Positions 1-12,758 of a stretch of DNA of 64,000 nt are shown here, piece by piece. The stretch is from Pyrenula massariospora (Eukaryota > Ascomycota > Eurotiomycetes > Pyrenulales > Pyrenulaceae). Numbering within the stretch: position 1 is the first letter of the stretch; each line of letters starts with the position of its first letter. Both the position numbers and the translations under genes were made by a program. Below the pieces are notes generated by a model. It had not been told where the DNA came from and searched no databases. It saw only the letters and a list, made by a program, of their open reading frames with translations. Location: the NCBI GenBank assembly GCA_021030905.1, contig JAGFMI010000001.1, positions 2,957,230-3,021,229 on the forward strand, read 5' to 3'.

Positions 1-499
1 AAGCATGCAGAGAAGCTGTGCCGCACCGTTTTTGAGATTACGGGCGGTTTAGTCTTCTGTCTTTTGTTTCATGGTCTCTTTCGAGACGGAAAAGACCGAT
101 ATAATGCTCGGTCGGCTCGAAATATCATCTTGAATGTCTTCGGATGATAGATGATATTAGCTTTATCCTCTATCTATCCAGTTGAGAATGCGCGGTTCTA
201 GAAACACCGGCGAAACTCCGTCCTCGGCTAACCTACCAAACCTGGCGACATCGGTTTTGTGTTCGTTGAAGATTGAAGATTGAAGATTTTGCGATGAGGA
301 CGGTTTATTCGACGAGCTTTGGGTGTCCGACGACTTTTATCGCACCCAGGATTTCTCACACGTTGTATATGCAATCAGATGTCCTACTAGTATCCCATAT
401 CCGCCCTGTACAGACCATTGAACACCACACTCGCTAAGCAGCAGTTGAACAGACCAGAAACATCATCGACGTCCAGATCTCCCATAGGCCGCATCCTCA
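1..499. other. Left-edge intergenic sequence, no gene seen
   Basis: No open frame with family resemblance or convincing splice signals is visible. The right part must contain the 3' untranslated region of the minus-strand carnitine acetyltransferase gene, whose stop codon lies at 500-502. Confidence 0.6.
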
Positions 500-3085
500 T
501 CAGTACTCATTCAACCTCAACTTCTTCCCCACCGTTTTCCGCTTATGCGCCGCCTCACTCGGCCGTTGCTCCTTATCCGCCTTGAGTGCCTGTAGCAACA
601 TCCCAGCATCGAAAAATCCATCTACATATCACGCGTTAGAACCTGTGCAATAAGAGGTGGAAAAAAAGACTCATAACTTACAGCCGCCCAATCCATCATC
701 CTCCACCTCTCCGCTATCAGTCGTTGGCGTCGTCACACTCTCCGGCTTTCCCGACGACTCCGCCTTGATGACTCTCCCTCTGCTCTTCAGCCTGCCACCG
801 GCCGTCGGCCGCTCTTCTGCTTCGCGTGCCCGGCTGGCTTTCGGGCTAGCCCCTCTCCTCGCCGTAGTACGTAGCAACTTCCGTATTTCGAGGAGGTAGC
901 TTTCCAGCGAATCGACAAGCCGCTGGGTTTGCCGGTGTTTGCTTGATGCGCATATCGAGATGGAATCGTCTTTGATGATATATCCAATACCAAAACCTTC
1001 GCCAGAGGTAGGCCCAAAACCAAAGTGTCGTAAAGAAGGATTTCCGCAATTGGAAGTGCTTAGGATGGTGTTGTTGATCTTATCCCACCCACTATCACTG
1101 AATAGCGAAGGGACATGCGTAGGAAGCCGGCCATTCGGTGATGAGCGACCGTTGGGCGGAGATCTTCGGCCAGCAGAGCTAGGCGAAGAGACTCGTTTTG
1201 GAGAACCCAGGTCAGATTCGTCGGCTGGACTGGAATAGCCATTCGAGCTCATGCCTGAAGAGCTTGCGAGCTCTGCGCCTTCTTCGTCTACCGAGCGCTG
1301 CCACACGCTGTAAAGGGCGTAGAGATGTCGGTCTTGACCTTGCGCTTTACTACATTCTTTAGTGATCGCCGTATGTTTCTGGGTGGCCTTCCTAAGAGCG
1401 TCGACTTTCTGCTGCGGAGGATTGTCAGCCCAGAAGGTCTTAACAAATTCGACTGACTCTGGAGTGACGGCTCGGACTGCTTCGGTGCGGCCGTGAAGGT
1501 AAATCTTCGTCATCGCTGGCTCGTACGTGTTTTCTATCCGTCCGTAGAGCCCATAGTACGCGGCTTGGAATGCGGCTTGCACGAAGGCATCAGGTGAGAA
1601 GCCCATTGAGGTGATAAAGGTCTTTCCATAGTGCGCGAAGTCCAAGGTCCGGAACTCATTCTGTTGGATAAGATCTGCTAATCTTGTTTCCGCAAAGCGA
1701 AGAGCAATGCTCAATTCCGGTATCATGTCCCATTCGAGCTTGTGCGGTGTTGTGCTTACGTCTCCAAAACTCGCTGGATCGCGCTTGGAGGGGTCTGGAC
1801 TGTTTGACGCCCACATTGTAGGTGCTTGACCATTGATCGTGCGAGCAAATCGGAGGATGGTGTCAGTATACACATCGCTAGCGAAGCGGAGCACCGTGTG
1901 TCCGTCGACACCGGTATGCTCGAAATTGATGCCAGCACTACCATTTTTGCAAACAATGATCTGAAGCTTGTCATACCACCGGTTGGTGCATGTGCCGACT
2001 TGAACACCTCTTACAATCTCATTCGTGCCACAGAGCATATTGCCACATAGCGCCGAGACGTCCGAAGGCTCAGTATCATCGAGACAGAGGACAAAAAGCG
2101 CTGTGTCAACAATGTTGAGGCATTCGGCGTTATTCGAGCCCTCCTCTCTTGTAAGAACGTCTCTCAGCCCGGACCAGATCTTCCGATTCTCTGTACTTAG
2201 TACACCGAGTGCGCCTCTCGCTGCTTCTTGCCTTGGCGTCTGCTCTGCATCGTCTACAATGACCTGCAGGTTGAGGGATAAATCTTTCTCCGTCATGATC
2301 AGTTCATTGTTCTTGTCCAGGGCATCAAACCAGTAGAACTGCCCTCTACATAGCACGACCATATGTTGAGACTCAGAGTCCTGTCCGATGATACATCCAT
2401 GCTCTGTAGGCACTCGGGCCGTTCCAAACATGCGTGAGTATTGGTACATACACAACGGCTGGCCACGAAGCGTGTCCGGAGGTAACTCTTCTTTTCTCAC
2501 TGCTCGCACGAAGCTCAATGCTGAAATGACAAGCGACGCGGCTCGGGTGACTTGATTATTTCTCGCTGGTGTGGGATCATCTTCCAGTAGGAAGAAGGGG
2601 TTCAGGTTCAGAACGACGGGATTATCGAAGTTGAGATATGAATCATACCAGAATTGCTCGATGTAACTTGTTTTGTCCAATGAATACTTCTTCAGCCTTT
2701 CTTGCAACTCCTTGCCTTCTCCCTCCTGGAACTCTCGGACAGCGGCTTTCGTTTCTGCATGTTCCTGTTTCGTCTGAAGCGGTGAGAGCGCATCAAGGTA
2801 TTTCTTTAAAGTCGAGTCCAATTCGGGGATGGGAAGCTTGGGAAGCTTTCCCTGCGCTGCAAAAGTTATTCCGGGCTTGTTGTCTGGTCTCTGGGTCGAC
2901 ATGGGGTCCTTCGAGCTTCGTGGGTATGAATCTCTGGATCCAGCTGCGGAGGACATCGAGCGGCCGTGGTCAGAGGTGCCTTGCGACGAATTCAAGGACT
3001 CATTTAAGGACCTTGGCATGGTAAAGTAACGGGCTGCAGTAGGAGCAGGCATTGTGAGTATTGTTTCAAGCATACCAAGAAGCAA
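500..3085 (-). CDS. facC: Carnitine O-acetyltransferase (FacC/Yat2 type), two exons
   Basis: The enzyme transfers acetyl groups between CoA and carnitine, moving acetyl units between compartments during growth on acetate or fatty acids. The long exon runs 3085-682 and shows the choline/carnitine acyltransferase fold from about residue 80, with the catalytic His390 in FEHTGVDGH. A Ser/Pro-rich insert (SPSSAGRRSPPNG) lies before the last conserved block ending near the FGFGPTSGEGFGIGY motif. The open frame would stop at 671, but a perfect GTAAGT donor at 681 and a TTCTAAC branch site point to a 60-bp intron (681-622). The second exon (621-500) gives the tail GFFDAGMLLQALKADKE ... KKLRLNEY, which fits this family. 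The start is uncertain because several in-frame Met codons lie between 3085 and 3022. FacC-type (cytosolic) assignment is inferred from the insert and tail; the peroxisomal AcuJ type is less likely. Retaining the intron would give a C-terminal CKL (see findings). Confidence 0.9.
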
Positions 3086-5003
3086 GGAAGGTAGGTATGG
3101 AAAGAAGCCGCAAAGCTGTGCGGTAAAAGTAGTGACAGTCGTGAAGATAGTATGAGGGCATTGGAGAGAAATAGGGGTGTAGTGAGATCAAACCATGAAG
3201 GAGAAGAGGTATTGATAGAGAGCGACGGGTATGTATGAGGCCTCTCAAGGGCAAGCAATATCAATATTCAGATCCCGGCTAGTCCCACGTGGGGCACCCG
3301 GCCGATGAGAAATACAGTTGCAATAAGATTGATTGATCTGTAAGATTTAAAAGTTTGGTAGAGTCTCGAAGCTTGCGTACGACACGAGTAGAATATCCCA
3401 GTGGACGGAAATCAAATCAGGTGATAAATGGGGTGTCGAAGATGCAGGGCTCGGTAGATAACATGCGGCGGTCGAACGGAACGGCTTACCTGGTAGGTTC
3501 GGTATATCAGACCATGGCCATCAATTTAATAGGCAGACCACTGGTCGGAGAGCAGCAAGAGAGTGAGACAAATATGCAACTACCGATTAAAGATCATGCA
3601 AACGCTGCGACAAATGACAAGAAGTATTCCGCCCTCGTCCTCACGAGGATGAGGCTTGTAGTCGAATCTGCCTAAAGGGCAAGAGAAAAGGCACACGGGC
3701 TCGTCCAATGACGATGGGGCGGCTGGCTGGGCAGAGATGCCGCGGGACAATGACACGGTGACGACGCGCTGGAACAACTAATGTACTGTACCACCGTGTT
3801 GTCGGGAGCAATGGTACCGTCTCGTTAGACGGCAGGGCAGGGCATGGCACAGAGTTGTGCAGCTGCTCTCGGTCTGATGATACTCCTTGAGACCGGGAAG
3901 GGTGCACCGCCAGAGACTTGCGATATGGGGACCTTGAGTTCTGCTGCACTCTTCGGCTGAGAACAGCCGCGTGCCGTCCTGACGGTCATCAAATGACCGT
4001 TATTTGCTGACGAAATGAGGAAAGTGCGGGGTTGGCGGCGAGAGTGGTCACGTGCGTATGACCAATGGTGGTAGAATGACAGCTGATGTCACTCGGGTCA
4101 AGCGCTATGCTCCTTTGGCCCGGAGTCGCGATCGTCCGCCGCCTAGAACAGCATCGCTCCACTGCATGTCACGGGCAAGCGGAAGGTCTTACGCAGGGTT
4201 CGCGAGGATTAACGTCGGTAGACTTGGATAAGGTGTCTAACGCTTCTCTTGTGCTATCTGCGATCTATCACGTTGGGTCTGACGAATAACGTCTTTAACG
4301 TCCTCATCTCTTGCCGTCTTTCAAAGGCAGTAACGTCACAACCATGTAGAATCAAAGCCAAATGAAAGGAATCTTCACGAAAATACCGTGTGCCTTCGTA
4401 ATGCTCCCAAGAAGCAAGATCTCGAAAGAGCCGTGATGCTTCCAGGATACCGTTCGGCCTGGAACCGTTCTCAAAAGTCTGCGGCCAAGGCGCGGGTGCC
4501 ATCGCCCTCAGATACCATTCAATATCCATAAGACAGGATGTTCTGAATTGTTACTTATACTGACCATAATCTGAAAAATGATCAATTACCAGCAAATGGC
4601 AATGCCGATTACTTCTCAAAGAAGTGCTGGGGTAGGTCTGGGTTCATCCAGCTCTTGTGGAGCAGTCCTGGTAGAGGTCTTGCTGGGTTCCTTGAGAGGT
4701 AAAGTATGATGAACAGAGACCGTGGTGTTGGAACTTGCAGCGGATGCGTTGAGTGAGGTAGGCCAGTAGTATAAAGAGCACGGATAATGACATCACAGGG
4801 ACATCTTTCTTGCCACATCTCTAGCAGTAACGAGATTGCAGGCCATCCGTAATTGACTGGAAGAGGAGGATAACGGCAACGGAAAAGCTGTTTAGGGGAT
4901 CATTTTGTGCGAAGCTAGAGTCAGGCAGCGATATGGCGGGAAATCAATACACAGAACCGGAAATGGCGATCGCTGAGTCACAGTCAGGCGCGGGTAGGAT
5001 CTT
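3086..5003. other. Intergenic region between two minus-strand genes
   Basis: This region holds the promoter of the carnitine acetyltransferase and the 3' region of the alpha/beta hydrolase. Short open frames occur (a 91-codon frame at 4254-4529 on the minus strand is the longest plausible one), but none shows a domain, a signal peptide or a clear splice context, so I do not call a gene. Confidence 0.5.
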
Positions 5004-6692
5004 TCAACTGAGACAGTACTGCTGCACAACATTCACAACCTTATCTTGGCAATTTTTCCTCTCAAACACCTGTGCATGGTCCAGGTCCTCAAACCAGAGC
5101 ACCTCAAGGCCGTCGCCTCTCCACTGCTCCGTTGGTCCGCCGAGATATTCACGCACCGTTGCACTCGGTACGATTTGGTCATTGCCAGCCAGGACCACTG
5201 TGACCTTTCTTCCGCCGTCCTCTAGCTCTTCCTTCCATATCAAGTTCTCTTTCCAAAAGAATCCTCTGTGCAACGTGTGCGCGACCATCATATCTTTACT
5301 GGCAAAGTACCATAATTGCCACTCATTGGCCCCGCGTGGTTTCCGTGCCGTGAAGTTGTAAGCTACATCAGGTAGATGTAGTAGCAGGGAAACCGGGTCG
5401 ATCAGGACGATTGGACCAACCATAGGGGCCATGATGGGATCGTGAAGGATGTGTGTTGCAAGAACAGAGCCGTAAGAGTGGGTGGCAAGGACAAAGCTGT
5501 CCCATGACGGGCCAAGAGAGGACAATATCTGCTTAAGCCCGGTAAGAAAGCGGGCACGAGGAGGGAATGAAGGAGTGAGACGGAACGAGATAGGCAGGAG
5601 CTCAAGCGCGAGGACACCAATCGAGGGATCAAGTGACGCCAAAAAGCCGGTGTAGGTCCACAGGCCAATGCCAATCCCGTGGAGAAAGACGACTGGGCGA
5701 TGGGCTTGCGAAGTGTGCGGACGGAGCCAGTAGGTTAGAGAAGAGGATGACGATTCCTTACCGACCATATGGAGGGGACGAGGCGGAAAAACGGTCGGAA
5801 GGCTTGGAAAGTCATATGGAAGTCGAAAGAACCTGTATCCATGATAGAGGAGCTGAGCAGAGGTAATATTATCGACGACCGAAATTATGAAGTACCAGAG
5901 GAGCGGGCGATGGCGCATGCCGACTTTATCTATATTGAGGCGAAGGCATCTGGCCGAGCCACGACCGGGAGGGAAGGAACGATCGAATTGTTGCTCGATA
6001 TGAGAGACATGCTCCTCAAGCTCGTGGTCATTCTCGTCTGTCAGAGCATGCAGGAGAGGGTCTGATTCCGACGTATGGCCATTCGCATGGGAGGAGAATG
6101 GCTTGTTTGGATTCTCTGCGCTATCCGAGTCGAGCAAAGCCCACCGCAAGAATTCTTTTACATTCTCACGTCTCACGTCCAAACCATCGAGGAACCACTT
6201 TTTTATGTAATGGTCAAGATCAGGAATATGGGCTGCGCATTTCCTGAATAGGGATCTGCGTTGGGATCGAGAAAGTTTCTCTGGGTACACCGCAGGGGCT
6301 TGCAGGTAATGCTTGCGGGGAAGAAAGACAACAAAATAGAAGGCAACCTCAATTAAGATATAGACCTCAAGAGGTAAGAGACGGGTTACTGATTTCCAGG
6401 ATGGGTCAAGCGCAAGATAGACAAGACAAGGAACAATAGCCAATAACGGAAGCCAATGGAGGAAGAAAATGCAAAGCCTAATGAAAATGAACTCTGCTTT
6501 TGACTTTCCAATCATTGTCAGGGATTTTTCATGCGCTTGAGAGCAGGCTTTGATGGTACTCAAGTTCAAACTTGGCGACGATGACCAGAGGAGTTGAAGT
6601 GTCTCATCCTCAATGAGAACAGAAGAGAGCTTTCGTGCATGCTGCCTGCAGCTTAACAAGGCTGGGGTCCAAGGCTGAAACACTGCCCCCAC
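5004..6692 (-). CDS. Membrane-associated alpha/beta hydrolase, substrate unknown
   Basis: A single-exon 562-residue protein. Two hydrophobic segments lie at about 66-95 and 107-124. The C-terminal half is an alpha/beta hydrolase: an HGIGIG oxyanion motif near residue 337, a nucleophile elbow THSYGS with Ser406, an acid candidate Asp505 in GNDQIVPS, and His539 in LDHAQVF. All three triad positions are present, so activity as an esterase, lipase or acyltransferase is likely, but the substrate cannot be read from sequence. The first 59 residues look less protein-like than the rest. Met60 (MIGKSKAEF, codon at 6515-6513), just before the first membrane segment, is an alternative and perhaps better start. 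The gene belongs to a widespread fungal family that I know only as hypothetical alpha/beta hydrolases. Confidence 0.85.
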   Translation of the reverse strand: MGAVFQPWTPALLSCRQHARKLSSVLIEDETLQLLWSSSPSLNLSTIKACSQAHEKSLTMIGKSKAEFIFIRLCIFFLHWLPLLAIVPCLVYLALDPSWKSVTRLLPLEVYILIEVAFYFVVFLPRKHYLQAPAVYPEKLSRSQRRSLFRKCAAHIPDLDHYIKKWFLDGLDVRRENVKEFLRWALLDSDSAENPNKPFSSHANGHTSESDPLLHALTDENDHELEEHVSHIEQQFDRSFPPGRGSARCLRLNIDKVGMRHRPLLWYFIISVVDNITSAQLLYHGYRFFRLPYDFPSLPTVFPPRPLHMVGKESSSSSLTYWLRPHTSQAHRPVVFLHGIGIGLWTYTGFLASLDPSIGVLALELLPISFRLTPSFPPRARFLTGLKQILSSLGPSWDSFVLATHSYGSVLATHILHDPIMAPMVGPIVLIDPVSLLLHLPDVAYNFTARKPRGANEWQLWYFASKDMMVAHTLHRGFFWKENLIWKEELEDGGRKVTVVLAGNDQIVPSATVREYLGGPTEQWRGDGLEVLWFEDLDHAQVFERKNCQDKVVNVVQQYCLS

Positions 6693-8980
6693 TCCAGCCT
6701 GCCGATGTTACCCAGCTTCCACCCACTTAACCATGCACTTCACTATTTACCGTGTGGATGCGAATTAGATATCCAACCATCCATTATTATACATTCTCAA
6801 AATCTATGTTCCGACAGCAAGGTCTTGGCCGAGAAACCTGTGATGATCTCCACAAGTTCCAGCCTGGAGAGTTCTTGTGTGCCAGCTACAGCTACCTATC
6901 TTTACACTCTAATAAGAAGCATCCATAGACTATTCAATCTTTACATTCCTCGATACATTCAATTGTCACTTTGTCTCTTAGTATCTACTCGTAATCTAAA
7001 TGGAAACCGACGTGTCGGAGAAGACCACGGGGAGGTTTGAAAAGCTAATGACTACCAGTAGCATGACATTCGCCACGCTTGGGGGAGATGTAGCCATCCT
7101 ATCCTGTAATTTTTGCCATATTGAGCACTCGGAGATCAGACTTCCGGTAAAGCTGTCGATTCTTATGGTGATAAACCATATGAGAAGGCTCTGGAACTTG
7201 CCCCGAGAGAACTGCGGTTGGGGTAAATTACACGCCGTTGCAGGCGGTGTTTTGCGTAAAACTCGAGGGTTGGGAACTCATGGTTCTCCTTGGTCGTGAA
7301 CCCTCCTATAGGACGCTTTATGATCGGTCGTCTGTCCGGCCCCTCGCTACTGTCAGTATTGTGCCACTCTTGAAGGTGCTGATGAATTTCTACTTCATCT
7401 TCGAGAGCTTGGTTGAGTTGGGACTCGTGGAAAGAGATGCCGCATCCTATTTTGCACTTCAAGGCACCTTTTGAACTGCTCAGGAGTCTTGGTCTGGGGC
7501 CGGTGGGTTTAGAATTCCGGCGTCGTCTATTATCTCCCTGGCATCAGAGATCTCACCTGTGGTAGAATTCAAGGAACGAAAACCTACTCGTGTCTGAAGT
7601 TAGCGGGCTCTAATAGCTTTATCCACGAGTCTGCGACGCCATTATCTCTGCACTTTAAGCATAGGCTAGGTGAAATTGAGGAAAGAATTTTCTAGAGCAC
7701 GAGAACGTCCAATAAGCGTGTTAATATGGGACGGTGATACTAGGTAGCTAAGAGTTCAAAGAAGGAGAAAACCGAGTAGTAAGCTAATTAAGAATGCCCG
7801 CCATGGAGATAACTAAGAGCTTGAAAGGGAGATGACAATGATCAATAGAAAGCCCTGCACATCTATAACCAGCGTGGATCAGAAGCGACAGGGCCAAATA
7901 TGTGGATAAGCTGGACCGACGACATAGACTCTCACCAGAGATAATTTTAGGCGACTTGTGGGGCTTTCAGAGCTGAAAGAATGATAAAAAACGAGTGGGA
8001 GGGAAAGGTGCAGCGGCTCGGCTGTCCTGATAATGAAGAACTTTACGTTGACCTCCCTTCAACCCTTTTCTGTCCTGTTCTTTATTTGTTGCGGACTCCA
8101 AGAACTGGTTAAGGGCGTAAATGATGGGATTCGTTTAGGGACAGATATCCTTCGTATGTGCATGCATGGCGAAGGAAGATCACCCGGATTCTGATACGAA
8201 GGAGCAGCATTGAAATCTGACATGAATCTCGTTGGCTTTACTAGGGGTTGGTGTTTGGTGTCCAAAGAGTCACTGTTGGAGATGAGGATATGGTCAAGCA
8301 CAATAGTCGACAGGGACGGAGAATCTTCGGACTGCTTTCAGATCCATAGGTTTGGCGTCGATACTTGGTGACTCCGCAGCTCCGGCCCTCGGGCTTTGAA
8401 GGCGCTTTGATACCATTATCCTGGCACAGGATCGCGAACGCTGCTTATCAAGGCGAATCATATTTGACGATTCAACAGCGGCGAGAATATCTGACAACGA
8501 TCGTGTCCCTGGAGGAACGCTTCGCCATTTCCTGTTAAGTGCAAGGCTGTCCCGCACGGTTCATTTTAGCCCGCCAAGAAATCTTCTCAGCACTGATCTG
8601 CCTTCAAACTCCCGACACGACTCTACCAACCGCAGCAAATTCGCAATTGTTCTCATGTCTCTATTAGCATGTCTGCTCACCAAGAATCCTCACCACTCCA
8701 TAAGTGCGCTTTTCATCCCGTACCTCCCATACTGCTTGCTGACCGTTACTGATTTAGTTGCCGAGAAATTATGACCGGATCCTGCTAAACCGGAGGACCT
8801 CCGCATCCAAATTTTGAGCTCACCAGCCTGCCCAAGAAGCGAACCCTGGAATGGTTCAGCCTTATCGAGGCTGAAATCAAAAACTTCATACTTTGCACCG
8901 GGTCTGGTTGAGTGATCAGCGGCTCGAGCGGTCAATGTTGCGACCGCGGTAGGCAGCAGCTGCCGCGTCCTCGGGACACG
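6693..8980. other. Intergenic region, weak candidates only
   Basis: This 2.3-kb stretch separates divergently oriented genes, so it must hold both promoters. On the minus strand, 7163-7462 has a 99-codon frame starting CKIGCGISF with a spaced HQHLQEWH, vaguely like a degenerate zinc finger. Two adjoining minus-strand frames at 8294-8557 and 8059-8301 could be parts of one small gene, but I could not join them with a clean intron. None is called as a gene. The last few hundred bases are the 5' untranslated region of the deubiquitinase. Confidence 0.4.
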
Positions 8981-11900
8981 ATGAACCACCAAATACCGCC
9001 CATGCAGCCGTATGGGCAATCCCCTCACATACCTCCTCCCAGAAGGCAGCATGGGCAGCATGGCCAATATCCTCCAGTACCTCCAGAAATGAGGCATCAT
9101 GGCTATCAAGGTGGAGTTCCTTACCCATACTGGCCTCCTCATATGGGCCCCATGCCCTATCCTCCTCCACAGCCGTACCCTGGATACTACCAACCTTATC
9201 CACCTGTTCCTCCCCAGCCGCGACCTTACCAAGCACCGCCTCAGCAGCAACAGGCTCCTTATGCTCCTCTGATTGTCTCGTCAAGTTATGGCCAGCAAAC
9301 TCCCTCCACGCCTCTTTATAATCCCCTCCCGATGATACCAAACCAGCCATCACCACGTCCTGCATCGTCTCACAACTCAAGCCCTGCGCATGAACCCGCT
9401 GCAGCCTTCCAGTCGCCAAACTTCCATCCTCCTCCTCAGTCTCAGACGCCAATTCCCCAGATTTCCCAAATTCCCCAAGCGCCGCCTTCAATAGCTGCAA
9501 CAACCTCTACACCGCTCGAATCTCCTTTTTCCCCACCACCTCCTTCCACGCCAAGCTCAGTAAATGTGCAAGAAACTCCTCCTTCTACCTCATCTGATGC
9601 GTCCGGTGAAACAAAAACGACACCCACCCCCAAAACACCTTTCTTTCCGCCTGTAAGTAAAACCATTTCCAATTCCAAAACAGCACTTACCTACTTATAG
9701 CTACCATGGATATCTGTTGAAGATCAAGAATTCCCATCTCGAGCTCCTAAAACAAAGAGGAAGACAAGACGGTCGCATTTGGTACTAGAACCGGTCGAGT
9801 TTCCATTGAGAGAAGCCTCTCCAAGGCCACTGCCTGTCCAGCTAGTCGCAGAGAATGATGATAGATTCGGAGAGACGATTATACACTTACGTGCAGAACA
9901 ATCACCATCTCCAGCTACCATAGATATTAGCACCCCACAACCTTCCGAAGCTCCCTCAGAACCGCCGTCCGAAGAGACCTCGACCCAACCTACAACGCCG
10001 TCATCAGCTGTTACACCTCAAGCATCATCTCAGAGCCAGAAAACCCCGACGCAAGCCAAAACAGAGCCTCGGCCTGTGAAGACCGTTAAGCCTGTGGTCC
10101 CGGTGCTCCCTGCAGTTCCCAGAGCCGCGACAGCCAGAAATCAACTACACCGTGACTCTATAGGAGCCGCTTCAAATACTTCCAAAGTTGCGCCTGGCTC
10201 AGAAGCCAGTGATCATGACGGTCGCCAACCGCCCACAGTCTCTGTTCCTGAGGTGACTGTCTCTCAAGACAATGACGTGGCCTCAGTCGTATCGGAGACT
10301 TCGAAGCCAGCTGCACCACCACCGCCAAAGTCTTGGGCTGACCTTGTTCGTAAGAATGCTCCACATCCTGCGGCTCCTGGCACCGCACCGATACCTCTGG
10401 CAAATGGTCTTGGACCGGCTAAGAATGAAACGCTTTCGGACGTACTCAACACTATTGGTGCTGGAATGGCTGAAAGCTCCTCGAGAATCGCCTTTTTGCA
10501 ACCACGAGGGCTTGTAAACACCGGAAACATGTGCTACATGAACTCTGTAGGTATTCGGTGTGAAAACCGCGCATAATGTGCTAACGTTTACTAGATATTG
10601 CAAGTTCTGATTTTCTGTTTACCGTTTTACGAATTTCTTGAGAGAATCGGACGAAGCTCGTCTCACAGTTTCAAGAGCGATACGCCGATGGTTGATGCAA
10701 TGTACGTTTTCCATTCCAATGCGTTGGTGTACTTACCGAGAGATTTCTAGGATTGATTTTATGCGTGAATTTAAAATCCTGTTTTCTGCAGAGTCTGTTG
10801 AACAGCTGCGGCTACGACTTCGCTCTGAGGACATCGAAGACTTTGGCGAGGCGTTCATTCCCGAGTATGTATACCAAGTAATAAGGCAATTACCTCGCTT
10901 TCGAGACATGCGACGGGGACACCAGCAAGATGCTCAGGAGTTTCTCGGATTCCTTCTTGAAGAGCTTCACGAAGAGTGCGCACATGCAATGAGAGGTGGC
11001 AGCTCGGTCAACAGTGGAACATCAACACCTGTCGGAGCCGCTCAAAGTCAGCCACAAATTCCTGACGATGAAGGCGGATGGCAAGAAGTTGGTCACAAGC
11101 AGAAGCCGGCTGTCACACGAACATCTGGCATCCAGTCGTCAGAATCTCCGATCACCAAGATCTTTGGCGGTAAACTTCGATCTGAACTGAAAGTACCAGG
11201 CAATAAGAATTCCGTGACTTTGGAGCCTTTTGAGCCGCTCCAACTTGACATCGGCTCCTCACAGATCAACAATATTACCGACGCGCTCAAAGGGCTCACA
11301 AAGCCTGAGAATATCCAGGGCGACTTTAAGTCTCCACGAGGAGTTAAAGCTACGACGACAAAACAGGTATTCATCGAAACACTTCCTCCCGTACTTGTAC
11401 TTCATCTTAAACGATTCCATTATGATAATACGACTAAACGGACGGAAAAGATCTGGAAGAAAGTTGGGTATCCCTTGGATCTCGAGATTCCGCGCGAAGT
11501 ATTCCCACCGCATACGCGGAATAAGATGTCCGCTCATGGCGGGTTCCCTAAATACAGGCTGATTGGAGTAATCTACCATCATGGAAAATATGCAAGCGGA
11601 GGACATTACACAGTTGATGTCCGCAGGCAAGATGGCCTTGAATGGATTCGGCTAGACGACACTATCATTCGCCGTATTCGAAGCCAAGACGTCGCTGAGG
11701 CTGGAAGTGAAGAAGATCCAAAGATTCTTGCGGCTATGCTGAAAGAACACGAGCAGCTGAAGTCTACCAAAACGAACATGTATCAGGGAATAGAGGAGAA
11801 TGACGACGAGGATGAATCGGAGAACGGCTGGAGCCAAGTCAATGGTTCAGCCACCCAGCACTCTAGAAACAAGAGCAGCATAGCCACAGCTATCAACGGC

Positions 11901-12014
11901 ACGCTTACGCCCAAGACGTCTTCGGGCAAGCAGACTCCTGTCAGTCCCAGTTTCGGTTCAGTCAAAGATAACAAGGTTGCATATGTTCTTTTCTATCAGC
12001 GCATCCGGGTTTAG
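8981..12014 (+). CDS. UBP3: Ubiquitin carboxyl-terminal hydrolase, Ubp3/USP10 type
   Basis: A cysteine deubiquitinase of the USP family. The model has four exons: 8981-9652, 9701-10546, 10595-10701 and 10751-12014, giving 962 residues. All junctions keep frame and follow GT-AG with donors GTAAGT, GTAGGT and GTACGT. The N-terminal half is a Pro/Gln-rich disordered region. The motif KSWADLVRKN precedes the catalytic domain. The Cys box is GLVNTGNMCYMNS with Cys502, split from ILQVLIFC by an intron. The QQDAQEFLGFLL block follows, and the His box is YASGGHYTVDV with His827. The family relatives Ubp3 and USP10 act on stalled or surplus ribosomes, vesicle coat and stress-granule proteins; Ubp3 needs the cofactor Bre5. 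The start at MNHQIPP is chosen because the Pro-rich region begins there; an in-frame ATG at 8912 is possible. Confidence 0.93.
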
Positions 12015-12758
12015 GTTCGTGGACTGGTCCGATAGATACCCCATTGTGTCATTGTTCCTTTACCTATCCATGATCGGATTGCAGCGATATGGGAAGGCAT
12101 CTTTGCGACACCGTTCTTTGCGTCATTTACTTGCTTGATGTGTTAATGCATAGCATGGTATTCCTAACATGTTTCGACGACGGACGTCCGATCAAAAAGT
12201 CAGCCTAGCATAGCATGATCGGTGGATCGAAACACTTTCTTTCTCTAGCGGAACGAAGAATCTGCGGTCTGAATTCTTGAGCTCCTTGCTCTAGCTGGGA
12301 CTAAGACGGATGTGGAGGTAGTATTTTTGGGGTGATTTTGCAAGAGATTCGAGCAGTGTACAGACTCGGACGAGATAGAGGTTTGCTATATTAAATAGCA
12401 CGTAGGTGTGCGGATGGACAATATAAGCAATGAAAAGTATCCAGCCTGTTTCACAACACGCTTCATAACCCTGAATTGCTGTGACTTGCTATTTTACTTT
12501 GCAATGGTAACAATACCCTGCACAGCCGTTTGTTCGTACCAGCCGGCGAGGCTCGGCGGGGAACTTTTACAGACGTTAAAGCTAGTCCATGTACGGATAT
12601 CTACTAACCATAAATAGAGCAATCTTCAACTTTCTGTAGAACATAAAAAGCGGCCTGTGAGTTCTGCTTTGCGAAGCGTCGCCAGTAATTGAAACATCTC
12701 CTCGAATAGATCTCTCTCGCCTCTGCGTACCTCAGATACACGACACCGATCTCGAACG
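12015..12758. other. Intergenic, no gene seen
   Basis: A short spacer between two plus-strand genes, holding the 3' region of the deubiquitinase and the promoter of the dienelactone-hydrolase gene. No supported coding sequence. Confidence 0.6.

Noticed and set aside
671-681. C-terminal CKL taken as the normal peroxisomal signal of the carnitine acetyltransferase
   Set aside because: The codons overlap a perfect GTAAGT donor, and the spliced second exon gives a family-typical tail ending NEY, so CKL belongs at most to an intron-retained isoform.
3355-3675. Plus-strand frame of 106 codons upstream of the carnitine acetyltransferase
   Set aside because: No domain, no signal peptide and no splice context; likely promoter DNA.
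9442-9678. Minus-strand frames inside the deubiquitinase N-terminus
   Set aside because: Antisense shadows of a Pro-rich coding region, with Gly/Glu-rich translations and no family resemblance.
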